From: an uncultured Spirochaetaceae bacterium
GTDB lineage: Bacteria > Spirochaetota > Spirochaetia > Sphaerochaetales > Sphaerochaetaceae
Length of the DNA stretch: 64,000 nucleotides
Assembly: GCA_944388955.1 (NCBI GenBank)
Contig: CALXKJ010000009.1
Location: forward strand, 1-64,000
Direction: 5' to 3'
Shown: positions 44,437-51,832 of the stretch, in pieces
How the letters are laid out: the number at the start of each line of letters is the position of its first letter
How positions within the stretch are numbered: the first letter of the stretch is position 1
The notes under the pieces: generated by a model
What the model was told of the DNA's origin: nothing
Database searches by the model: none
What the model saw: only the letters and a program-made list of their open reading frames with translations
Made by a program: the position numbers and the translations under genes

Positions 44437-45042
44437 TCAGATTGCGATGCCGACGCTTCTGAGATGTGTCAGCAGCGTGGAAGCATCTTTATAAACAAAC
44501 GCCTTCATGCCTACACCCAATGCGGCATCGACATTCTCTTTGAGATCATCGGTGAAGAAGCACTCTTCAGGCATGACACCTTCTTTTTCGGCTATATAGA
44601 GGAAAAACTCAGGATCAGGCTTATCGATACCGATGATATTCGAGGCGTATGCGGCATCGAATATCTCATACTGTCCTAGTCTGACATGGATATCGTAATG
44701 GACATCAATAGTATTCGTGCCCGCCACTATCCGCATGCCATGAACGCGGAGGCTATCAAGTATCTCGCGCGTGGGCTCATCGATAGTCGGTCTGAAATCC
44801 TTCGCGAAAAGACTTCCATGTGAAAGATCCGCTTTCACGCCTGTCTTCTCCGAATAGATCCTCCAGAACTCTTCCTCGTTTATCTCACCGCGTGAATAAA
44901 GACGCATAGCCCCATTGAATGCTGGGCCGAAATCAGCAAAGCCTTTTATATTCTCAAGCCCCAGTGCTTCTGCGAGAACCGGGGAGACATCGAAATTACG
45001 GACGACAACACCGCCCATATCAAAAATACACAGCTTGATCAT
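44437..45042 (-). CDS. HAD-IA family hydrolase (YihX/epoxide-hydrolase-like)
   Basis: 201 residues. Motif I CIFDMGGVVV near residue 5-14 has the nucleophile Asp; Gly at the second motif position is usual in this YihX-like subgroup. Motif II AGTNT near 93, motif III Lys near 130 (IGIDKPDPEFF) and motif IV FFTDDLKENVDAA near 155 are present. The start was moved to 45042, where GGAG is 7 bases upstream; an ATG five codons earlier has none. Likely a sugar-phosphate phosphatase. Transcribed apart from the ABC operon because a strong terminator lies between. Confidence 0.85.
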   Translation of the reverse strand: MIKLCIFDMGGVVVRNFDVSPVLAEALGLENIKGFADFGPAFNGAMRLYSRGEINEEEFWRIYSEKTGVKADLSHGSLFAKDFRPTIDEPTREILDSLRVHGMRIVAGTNTIDVHYDIHVRLGQYEIFDAAYASNIIGIDKPDPEFFLYIAEKEGVMPEECFFTDDLKENVDAALGVGMKAFVYKDASTLLTHLRSVGIAI

Positions 45043-45106
45043 CAGATACTCCAACAATGATTATGACACAGCAGATGAAAGACTCAAGGAGTCAGACATC
45101 AAAAAA

Positions 45107-45130
45107 CAGGACTCCGTTTCCAGAGTCCTG
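45107..45130 (-). terminator. Terminator of the second sugar ABC operon
   Basis: CAGGACTC pairs with GAGTCCTG around 8 bases, followed on the minus strand by TTTTTTG. Lies 20 bases behind the second permease gene. Textbook intrinsic terminator. Confidence 0.9.
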
Positions 45131-45149
45131 CGGATAAACATATTTCTTC

Positions 45150-46004
45150 TCAGCCTTTGATACCTGTTGAAGCGATACCTTCCACGAGATAGCGCTGGAA
45201 TGCAAGGAAGATGATGAAGATAGGGATAAGCGAGAGTGTCGCCATAGCGAACATAGCGCCCCAGTCCGATCCAGCTGTAGGATCGGAGAACATCTTCAAT
45301 GCATAGCTGACAGGGTATGTTGAAGGATCATTGAGGTAGATGAGAGGAGCAAGGAAGTCGTCCCATCTCCACATGAATGAGAAGATTGCGGATGTAACAA
45401 GCGATGGCTTGATCAGAGGAAGGATGATCCTCGGGAAGATGCCATAGATGCTGCAACCGTCAATCGTAGCTGCATCGTCAAGATCTGCCGGTATGCCTTT
45501 TATGAACTGCACATTCAAGAAGATGAAGAAGCCTTGTCCAAACCATTGAGGCAAGATGATAGGCAGGAATGAGCCGACCCAACCCATCTTGTTGAAAAGG
45601 ATGTACTGAGGAATCATGATCATCTGGAATGGAAGCATCATGGCAAGGAGCATACAGCCGAACCAGAAGCCCTTAAGAGGGAAATGGCAGCGGGCAAATC
45701 CATAGCCGACGATTGCTGACGAGATGACTGCTCCGATTGTGGAGACTCCTGCAATGATGAATGAGTTCTTGAAGAATGTTCCGAACCCATATCCTGCGAA
45801 GCCTGCCCAACCTGTGCTGTAGTTCGTTGTAATCCATGGATCCGGGAAAAGCTTTGCGGCATTTCTGAGAATCTCATTGGAGTTCTTGAATGAGCCAAGC
45901 ACCATCCAGATAAGCGGATAGAGCATCACCAGTGCGAATATCACCGTGAACACGTGATATATGATTGTATGTATTCTTCTTGTTTCCTGATATCCGTGTT
46001 TCAT
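45150..46004 (-). CDS. Sugar ABC transporter permease (MalG/UgpE type)
   Basis: 284 residues, six spans. The EAA-like loop reads LDDAATIDGCSIYGIFPRII near 180, and the C-terminus RYLVEGIASTGIKG is the standard MalG-type end. It starts 3 bases after the MalF-type gene and is the last gene of the operon before a strong terminator. The ATPase must come from elsewhere. Confidence 0.92.
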   Translation of the reverse strand: MKHGYQETRRIHTIIYHVFTVIFALVMLYPLIWMVLGSFKNSNEILRNAAKLFPDPWITTNYSTGWAGFAGYGFGTFFKNSFIIAGVSTIGAVISSAIVGYGFARCHFPLKGFWFGCMLLAMMLPFQMIMIPQYILFNKMGWVGSFLPIILPQWFGQGFFIFLNVQFIKGIPADLDDAATIDGCSIYGIFPRIILPLIKPSLVTSAIFSFMWRWDDFLAPLIYLNDPSTYPVSYALKMFSDPTAGSDWGAMFAMATLSLIPIFIIFLAFQRYLVEGIASTGIKG

Positions 46005-46007
46005 AGC

Positions 46008-46943
46008 TTATGACTCGTAATATACCCACTTATTCTGGGTCTTGAAGAGAATGAGCGTAAGAGTTCCCACAATGAGAATCATGAACCATGCCATAGCACA
46101 GCCATAGCCCATCTTGTTATACGTAAACGAATTCTGATACATGTAAACTGTATAGAAGAGTGTACTGTTCCTCGGCTTGCCCTGCGTGATGATATAGCTC
46201 TGGGTGAATGCCATGAAGCCATTGATCAGCTGGTTTATCAAGTTGAAGAAAACCGTCGGTGTAAGCATAGGAAGCGTAATCTTGAAGAAACGGGTAAATG
46301 GACCAGCACCTTCAACATCAGCTACCTCATAAAGAGCCACCGGAATCTGCTTCAGACCTGAAAGGAAGATAAGCATCGATGAACCGAACTGCCATACAGC
46401 AAGTATGATAAGTGTCCAGATTGCAGTATCAGTGCGTCCAAGCCATGCTATATTGCAGTCGATACCAACTGCCTGCAGCAATGAGTTGACAACACCATCA
46501 CTTGCGAACATACGCTTCCAGAGAATTGCGATAGCAACTGACGATCCGACGATCGATGGAAGGTAGAAAAGCGCACGGTACAGTCCTGAAGCCTTTGACT
46601 TCTTCACAAGCAGAAGCGCAATGAGAAGAGCCATGATAAGGCGCATTGGGACTGAGAATACTACATAGTACATCGTAGCCTTGAACGACTGCCAGAACAC
46701 GGGGTCGTTGGTAAACATCTGCTTGAAGTTATCGAGCCCGTTGAACTGTGGTGGCGACAGGATATTGTACTTTGTAAATGCAAAACCGAATGACATAGCC
46801 ATCGGTATAATCATGAATGCCAGGAACCCTACTATGAAGAGCGCTGTGAAGACATATCCTGCAACGCCCTGTGAATTGAGCCTCTGTGCGAATGTCTTCT
46901 GCTGCTTCCTCAGGATTACTGTCTTTGGTACTTTGTTAGCCAA
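46008..46943 (-). CDS. Sugar ABC transporter permease (MalF/UgpA type)
   Basis: 311 residues with six spans. The EAA loop is YEVADVEGAGPFTRFFKITL near 222. It begins with a TTG codon, 6 bases after AGGAGG; no ATG upstream is plausible. The N-terminal 20 residues are basic and cytoplasmic (KVPKTVILRKQQKTF). A stem-loop separates it from the binding-protein gene. Confidence 0.92.
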   Translation of the reverse strand: MANKVPKTVILRKQQKTFAQRLNSQGVAGYVFTALFIVGFLAFMIIPMAMSFGFAFTKYNILSPPQFNGLDNFKQMFTNDPVFWQSFKATMYYVVFSVPMRLIMALLIALLLVKKSKASGLYRALFYLPSIVGSSVAIAILWKRMFASDGVVNSLLQAVGIDCNIAWLGRTDTAIWTLIILAVWQFGSSMLIFLSGLKQIPVALYEVADVEGAGPFTRFFKITLPMLTPTVFFNLINQLINGFMAFTQSYIITQGKPRNSTLFYTVYMYQNSFTYNKMGYGCAMAWFMILIVGTLTLILFKTQNKWVYYES

Positions 46944-46968
46944 TTTGTCCTCCTGGGATTAATCCAAT

Positions 46969-46995
46969 GATAAGGGAGCGGAAAGCTCCCCTATC
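46969..46995 (-). promoter_or_regulatory. Intercistronic stem-loop after the binding-protein gene
   Basis: GATAGGGGAGC pairs with GCTCCCTTATC with one G-T pair around 5 bases. No T-run follows. The position is equivalent to the hairpin at 22744-22770 and suggests differential mRNA levels of binding protein and permeases. Confidence 0.6.
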
Positions 46996-47007
46996 ATCAC
47001 CACGGCA

Positions 47008-48285
47008 TCAGTTTGATGCAAGGATTGACTCTGCTCTTGATACAAAGTCAGCTGTTGCTTCCTCTGCTGTGAGGTAACCATATCTGAGTTCCTCTGCAGT
47101 TGTCTTTCCGATAGCCTCGATCTCACCCTTTCCTGCCGGATCCGGTGCGTCAATCGGTGTAGCGATAGTACCGACCTTATCGATGTAATCGAAGATAGCC
47201 TGTGAATTTGCATCCACGAGCGGCTTGATAGCTGTAGCTACGTCAGTATTGATAGGAATACCTCTTTCACCCATGAGGATTTCATTAGCTTCTACGCTGT
47301 TTGTGAACCAATCGATGAATGCTGCTGCCTCTGCCTTGTGCTTGCTTGTCTCAGCAATTGAGAAGAACTGAGATGGCTTGAGGTACATTGGCTGGCTGAC
47401 TGCGTCATCAGTTGTAGGATACATTGTGATTGTAAGCGGGCGGCCTGCTGCGTTTACGATAGCGATGTACTGGTTGGAGAATGAGAAGTCATTCCATGTT
47501 GTTCCATCTGCAATCGGCTTTGTCTCGACGATATCAGGATTCTTCTCGGAAAGGAGATCCGGGGAGATAGCTGATGGTGCGTCTGCGAACCACTTTACAT
47601 AATTCCAATGCTTTGTCATTGATGTCTCATCGCCAACTGCAAGCTCATCGAAGAGATGAGAGCCGTTTGTGCGTGCGATGACCTGCATCATGTTGATACC
47701 AGCATCGTAATATGTGGAAACACCTGTCTTCTCATAGATGACTTCTGCCATATCATAGAGCTCTTCAACTGTGAGCTGATCCGGCATTGTAAGGCCAGCT
47801 GCCTCGAGAACTGCTGGATCGTAAACCATCATAGGAGCATTGCTTCCGAGTGAGAGAGCATAGCAATGGCCGTCGATTGAGCCAGACTCGATGATTGACT
47901 GAGGAATCTTCGATGTGTCGATTGTTCCATCCTCGAAGAACGGATTGAGATCGGCAAGAAGCCCATTCTGCTGATACTGGTTGAGATAGCTGTAATCCAT
48001 CTGGACGATATCAGGCATATTGCCGCCAGCAGCTGTAGCGCTGAGCCTGTCCCAATAGCCAGACCAGTCAGCGAACTCAGCCTTGATTACGATATCGGGG
48101 TTCTCAGACATATAAAGGTCAATAGCCTTCTGTGTAACGTCATTTCTGATCTGGTTTCCCCACCAATAAATGTTAAGTGTGATTTTGCCGTCATCAACGG
48201 CAGCTTCCTTCTCTTTTCCGCCACCTGCGAACACCATTGATGCCGCAAGAAGTGCTACAAGAAGGACAGAGAGAATCTTCTTCAT
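47008..48285 (-). CDS. Sugar ABC transporter solute-binding protein
   Basis: 425-residue family-1 binding protein with signal peptide MKKILSVLLVALLAASMVFA followed by GGGKEKEA and no cysteine. Conserved blocks are NIYWWGNQIRNDVTQKAIDL, DWSGYWDRLSA, GGNMPDIVQMDYSY and, near the end, TDAPDPAGKGE-like IDAPDPAGKGEIEAI. A close paralogue is encoded at 38975-40288. GGAGG before the ATG and a near-consensus promoter directly upstream. First gene of its own operon, behind the GH28 gene. Confidence 0.92.
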   Translation of the reverse strand: MKKILSVLLVALLAASMVFAGGGKEKEAAVDDGKITLNIYWWGNQIRNDVTQKAIDLYMSENPDIVIKAEFADWSGYWDRLSATAAGGNMPDIVQMDYSYLNQYQQNGLLADLNPFFEDGTIDTSKIPQSIIESGSIDGHCYALSLGSNAPMMVYDPAVLEAAGLTMPDQLTVEELYDMAEVIYEKTGVSTYYDAGINMMQVIARTNGSHLFDELAVGDETSMTKHWNYVKWFADAPSAISPDLLSEKNPDIVETKPIADGTTWNDFSFSNQYIAIVNAAGRPLTITMYPTTDDAVSQPMYLKPSQFFSIAETSKHKAEAAAFIDWFTNSVEANEILMGERGIPINTDVATAIKPLVDANSQAIFDYIDKVGTIATPIDAPDPAGKGEIEAIGKTTAEELRYGYLTAEEATADFVSRAESILASN

Positions 48286-48309
48286 TCTAAACCTCCGTGT
48301 TTGTTATTG

Positions 48310-48338
48310 ATTCTAATATACTTTGACTTGTTTTTCAA
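48310..48338 (-). promoter_or_regulatory. Promoter of the second sugar ABC operon
   Basis: On the minus strand, -35 TTGAAA (48333-48338) and -10 TAGAAT (48310-48315) are exactly 17 bp apart. This is the best sigma70-type promoter found in the window. Start expected about 20 bases before the binding-protein ATG. Confidence 0.7.
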
Positions 48339-48340
48339 AG
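48321..48340. promoter_or_regulatory. Inverted repeat over the -35 box
   Basis: CTTTGA-N8-TCAAAG covers the -35 element and most of the spacer of the promoter of the second ABC operon. A protein bound here would compete with RNA polymerase. Which regulator binds is unknown. Confidence 0.45.
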
Positions 48341-48408
48341 AAAATACAAGGTCTTCCAAATAAAAATACACAAAGAGAGCCCTTTATACCACCCTTTGGC
48401 ATACCCAC

Positions 48409-49704
48409 TCAGGTACGAAACACATCGGAAGAGTCCTCAATGAGGACATCACCGGAGAAATCATCATGCTTCTCAATTGAAGCATTGCAATTCTCCATAT
48501 AAAGCCCGTCTACCCCTGATACACGGAAGGCGTAGCTTCCGAGTTTCTTCACTTCAGTCCCCTCTCCCGGGCGCATATCATAAAGGCCCTTCTCCCACTT
48601 CGATATACTCTTCAGTGTTATGGAGACGTTACGCATCTTTATATTCTTCACTTTATGATTTCCATAGATGAAGACACCATTCTCGCCTTCAGCTGTTATA
48701 TTCTCAAATGTCACATTCTCTATGGCTCCAGATTCCTTATCATGGACACGATTGATGGAAGTGATGGTTATAGGCTCCGCAGTTCCCCACCAGCATGGAG
48801 CGAAGCGTCTTGTCTGAATCACTATGCCTGAGAAAAGTACATTCCTCACGGAGCCCTGATCCCTTATCTGGATAGAGATTCCCCTGTTCGTGCCGCTTAT
48901 GGTGCAGTTGGAGACAATCACATTGCGGAAATCACCAGTACCTTCAGTGCCGATTTTCAAAGCCGCTGATGTGGATTTGAGCGTGCAGCCAGAGATGACG
49001 ATATTCTCGCATGGGCCATACTCCATATTCCCCGCACTGCTTTTGAGGCAGATGCAGTCATCTGCAGCTTCGACATGGCAGCCTATTATCCTCACATTCG
49101 TGCTGTGGTCCGGGTCGATACCATCGGAGTTGGCCACATCAAGAGGATTGAGTATCCGTATCGTCTCAATAAGGACATCGTCGCATCCTGCTGGATGGAG
49201 CGTCCAGAACGGAGCATCGGTAAGTGTTATATCACGCACCGTCACATGACGGCACTTCTCGAGATAAATCATCGTCGGACGCGGATAGAATTCACCTGTG
49301 ACATAGTACTGGGACACACGGCTGACGAACGCGTAGCAATTACCATCTATCACGCCAGAGCCTGTTATCGCGATATTCTCCGCATCGTACGCATATATAA
49401 AGGCATATGATGGCTTTAGCGTCACCGGAGTTCCCGCGATATCCACACCGGTGTCCTTCACACCTTTATTCGGATTGATATAATCCTCCAGAACTGGAGT
49501 CGCGAGAAGCTTCGAGCCGCGTTCAACATGAAGCTCTACGCCGCTTTTCAGAACAAGAGAAGATGAAAGATATACTCTGCATCCGTTTATTATTACCCGT
49601 CCACCGCCGTCCCCATGGGCCTTATCAATAGCGTTCTGGATAAATTCCCTGTCATCGTTTTTCCCATCTCCAGCAGCTCCGAAATCCAATGCGTAGTAAT
49701 CCAT
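48409..49704 (-). CDS. GH28 polygalacturonase-like glycosidase
   Basis: 431-residue right-handed beta-helix enzyme. It opens with the pectinase phrase ALDFGAAGDGKNDDREFIQNA (6-25). Catalytic motifs are NSDGIDPD (192-199), AADDC with Asp215/216, IGTEG (251-255) where polygalacturonases often have a GHG or IGSE form, and RGISIQIRDQG (274-284). No signal peptide, so it probably trims imported oligogalacturonides or rhamnogalacturonides from the end. The start at 49704 has GGAGG just upstream; the open frame further upstream overlaps the divergent GH105 gene and is not used. Confidence 0.88.
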   Translation of the reverse strand: MDYYALDFGAAGDGKNDDREFIQNAIDKAHGDGGGRVIINGCRVYLSSSLVLKSGVELHVERGSKLLATPVLEDYINPNKGVKDTGVDIAGTPVTLKPSYAFIYAYDAENIAITGSGVIDGNCYAFVSRVSQYYVTGEFYPRPTMIYLEKCRHVTVRDITLTDAPFWTLHPAGCDDVLIETIRILNPLDVANSDGIDPDHSTNVRIIGCHVEAADDCICLKSSAGNMEYGPCENIVISGCTLKSTSAALKIGTEGTGDFRNVIVSNCTISGTNRGISIQIRDQGSVRNVLFSGIVIQTRRFAPCWWGTAEPITITSINRVHDKESGAIENVTFENITAEGENGVFIYGNHKVKNIKMRNVSITLKSISKWEKGLYDMRPGEGTEVKKLGSYAFRVSGVDGLYMENCNASIEKHDDFSGDVLIEDSSDVFRT

Positions 49705-49773
49705 ATTTCCTCCAAATCCGTCCGATTTGATGCTATGATAAGCCATACGAATACAGAAAGAAAGGAGACTACT

Positions 49774-50892
49774 GTGGACAAAAAGGAAATAATCAACGCA
49801 ATCGAGAAAGTCGTGTATCGCCTCATGAACCTTGGCGGAGCAGATTACAATGCAGACAAAAACAGCTCTGCAGCTGATACGATGCATGGCGTCATCGCAC
49901 GTGACTGGGGAATCGAGGAATGGGACTGGCCTCAGGGCGTAGGACTCTACGGACTCTCAAAACTTCAGAGCTATTATAAGGATAATAGATATGATGAATT
50001 CCTCGACTCATGGTATCAGAGGAACCTGAAAATAGGTCTGCCATCAATCAATATCAACACGACAGCACCATTCCTAGCTCTTATGGATCTCGTGAGAAGA
50101 ACGGGCAACAAGCAGTATGAGAAGATGTGTCTCGAGAGAGCTGAATGGCTGATGAACGATCTTCCGAAGACAAGGGATGGTGGTTTCCAGCATGTCACTT
50201 CCGCAGTAGGTAACCGTGATGGTGTAAGCCTCAACGAGAACCAGATCTGGGTCGACACGCTCTTTATGGCAGTCATGTTCCTCAATCAGGCTGGACAGTA
50301 CTTCAACCGCCCAGATTTCGTGGAAGAATCAATCAAGCAATTCCTTATCCACATCAAGTATCTCTACGAGAAGAAGAATGGCCTTTTCCACCATGGCTGG
50401 ACATTCGATGGAATGAACAACTTCGGAGGCGTCTTCTGGTGCAGAGGAAACTCATGGTTCACATATGGCGTCATCGACTACCTCGCGGCTTTCGATAAAA
50501 TCTCATGCCCAGATGGAGTGAAGAGCTTCCTTATCGATACATTCACAGCACAGGCGGAAGCACTTGCTAAGCTTCAGGACAAGTCAGGGCTCTGGCATAC
50601 AGTGCTCGATGATGACACAAGCTATGTGGAAGCCTCAGGCTCTGGCGCAATCACAGCGGGAATCGCGAAAGGCGTCAAGCTTGGCATCCTTCCTGAAAAA
50701 TACAGAGCGACTGCTGAAAACGGTGTCAAAGGACTCGTTGGCTCTGTTTCTGAAGATGGCACGGTACTCAACGTCTCCGCTGGCACTCCAGTAGGGCCAG
50801 ACAAGGACCACTACAGAAACATCATCGTACGCCCGATGGCTTATGGACAGTCACTTACTCTCTTAGCTCTCGTAGAGGCACTCGACCTCTGA
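49774..50892 (+). CDS. GH105 unsaturated rhamnogalacturonyl/uronyl hydrolase (second copy)
   Basis: 372 residues starting at GTG, 8 bases after AGGAG. Same layout as the protein at 24527-25630: EWDWPQGVGLYGLSKL near 48, ININTTAPFLALMDL near 92, IWVDTLFM with Asp161 as likely catalytic residue, FHHGWTFDG near 210 and GGVFWCRGNSWFTYG near 222. Cytoplasmic. Divergent from the GH28 gene with only 69 bp between starts, so the two are probably switched together. A strong terminator follows. Confidence 0.9.
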   Translation: MDKKEIINAIEKVVYRLMNLGGADYNADKNSSAADTMHGVIARDWGIEEWDWPQGVGLYGLSKLQSYYKDNRYDEFLDSWYQRNLKIGLPSININTTAPFLALMDLVRRTGNKQYEKMCLERAEWLMNDLPKTRDGGFQHVTSAVGNRDGVSLNENQIWVDTLFMAVMFLNQAGQYFNRPDFVEESIKQFLIHIKYLYEKKNGLFHHGWTFDGMNNFGGVFWCRGNSWFTYGVIDYLAAFDKISCPDGVKSFLIDTFTAQAEALAKLQDKSGLWHTVLDDDTSYVEASGSGAITAGIAKGVKLGILPEKYRATAENGVKGLVGSVSEDGTVLNVSAGTPVGPDKDHYRNIIVRPMAYGQSLTLLALVEALDL

Positions 50893-50914
50893 GAAAAAGA
50901 AGATTTGCAGGTAT

Positions 50915-50939
50915 GATAGGCAGCGCGGTGCTGCCTATC
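50915..50939 (+). terminator. Terminator after the second GH105 gene
   Basis: GATAGGCAGC pairs perfectly with GCTGCCTATC around GCGGT, followed by TTTCTTAT. Confidence 0.85.
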
Positions 50940-50960
50940 TTTCTTATGAGTGTCATCGCG

Positions 50961-51418
50961 TCACCTTAAAACGAAACGATACTTACCTTTTCCCTGTCCT
51001 CTGACTTCTTCAATCAGACCAGAATCCTTCAGCTTAGCAACCTATTCTCCTGCTGATGAATATGATGTCACGGTCAATGTGGCAATATCATTCCGTCCAA
51101 AAACACCGTCATTGCCATACGCCTTGAATAGTGCCATTGCTTTATTTTTCGTGTTTTTATTTGCGTTCATATTATTGATAGCAATCTCAATAGCCGGATT
51201 TTCAATCTCAATAGCCGGGTTTCCAGAGGCAATCGCAACCTTTTCAGGATCAATCGCAACCTTTTCAGGATCAATCGCAATCTTTTCAGGGTCAATCGCA
51301 ACTTCTTCTAGGGATTTCCCATAGTTCAGATTCTTAAGGATTACTGAGAGCCGGGAAGAGTCAGAGAAAAACTCCGGCTTTAAATCTTCGTTATATTTTA
51401 CACTATGCAGGAACCTGT
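50961..51418 (-). pseudogene. Remnant of an AlbA-type ATP-binding protein with C-terminal winged helix
   Basis: The minus strand reads YRFLHSVKYNEDLKPEFF, SDSSRLSVILKNLNYGKS, then heptad-like DPEKVAI repeats, NTKNKAMALFKAYGN, and a winged helix (VFGRNDIATLTVTSYSSAGE, stop, VAKLKDSGLIEEV, GQGKGKYRFVLR). A TAG at 51042-51044 interrupts the helix, and a TAA closes the frame at the 5' side with no start codon. The order matches the C-terminus of AlbA_2/HATPase_c_4 accessory proteins. It is thus truncated and carries a nonsense mutation. The fragment at 26957-27130 is from the same type of gene. Confidence 0.65.
51183..51293. repeat. 21-bp in-frame tandem repeats within the pseudogene
   Basis: Three units of AATCGCAACCTTTTCAGGATC type (51231-51251, 51252-51272, 51273-51293) and two of AATCTCAATAGCCGGATTTTC type (51183-51203, 51204-51224). 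On the minus strand they encode DPEKVAI and NPAIEIE heptapeptides. Such linkers of variable repeat number are common before the winged helix in this protein type. Confidence 0.85.
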
Positions 51419-51449
51419 ATTAACGCATAGATTTCAACGCTTCGCATAG

Positions 51450-51479
51450 TTGCACCTTGCTCATATTGTCTGATATAGT
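51450..51479 (+). promoter_or_regulatory. Predicted promoter of the oad operon
   Basis: TTGCAC (51450-51455) and TATAGT (51474-51479) with an 18-bp spacer, 37 bp before the oadG start. Confidence 0.5.
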
Positions 51480-51515
51480 TTTCCCTGAATACCTAATCAG
51501 GTACAGGAGTGATAT

Positions 51516-51818
51516 ATGTTGCCACTGTTAACAAATATGCCAAAGGATGTGCTTATTGCGCAGCTTAAGGATGGCTTGGTGCTCCTGGTGCTCGGAATGG
51601 GTACGGTTTTCGTGTTCCTCGTAATCCTCATCTATGCGACAAAGCTTATGAGCCGGATTGTCAGGGGAATCGACAAGAACCATCCTGCGAACAACGCACC
51701 AGTTGCGGCAGCTGCTCCGAAAGCAGCAGTACAGCAGAAAGCAGCACCCGTACAGACGGGAGATGACGCTGCAGTCGCAGCAGCTATTGTAGCTGCCTAT
51801 GACAAATCAAGGAATTAA
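51516..51818 (+). CDS. oadG: Oxaloacetate decarboxylase gamma subunit
   Basis: 100 residues. One membrane span (DGLVLLVLGMGTVFVFLVILIY, about 19-40), then an Ala/Pro/Gln-rich linker and a charged C-terminus, exactly the plan of OadG. It anchors the alpha subunit to the beta subunit in the Na+-pumping decarboxylase. AGGAG lies before the ATG. First gene of the order oadG-oadA-oadB, with 14 bases before oadA. Confidence 0.9.
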   Translation: MLPLLTNMPKDVLIAQLKDGLVLLVLGMGTVFVFLVILIYATKLMSRIVRGIDKNHPANNAPVAAAAPKAAVQQKAAPVQTGDDAAVAAAIVAAYDKSRN

Positions 51819-51832
51819 AAAGGGGTACCGCA

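Noticed and set aside
44900-45042. HAD protein inactive because motif I is DMG rather than DxD
   Set aside because: Gly at this position is normal in YihX-like and related HAD-IA proteins.
48900-49000. Loss of a catalytic residue in GH28 (no GHG motif)
   Set aside because: IGTEG at this place occurs in recognised GH28 subgroups, and the catalytic Asp residues of NSDGIDPD and ADD are present, so this is not good evidence of inactivity.
50950-51324. Plus-strand open frame of 124 codons with repeated AIATFSGS
   Set aside because: It is the antisense of the pseudogene; the repeats make sense only on the minus strand as DPEKVAI units, and no ribosome site is present.
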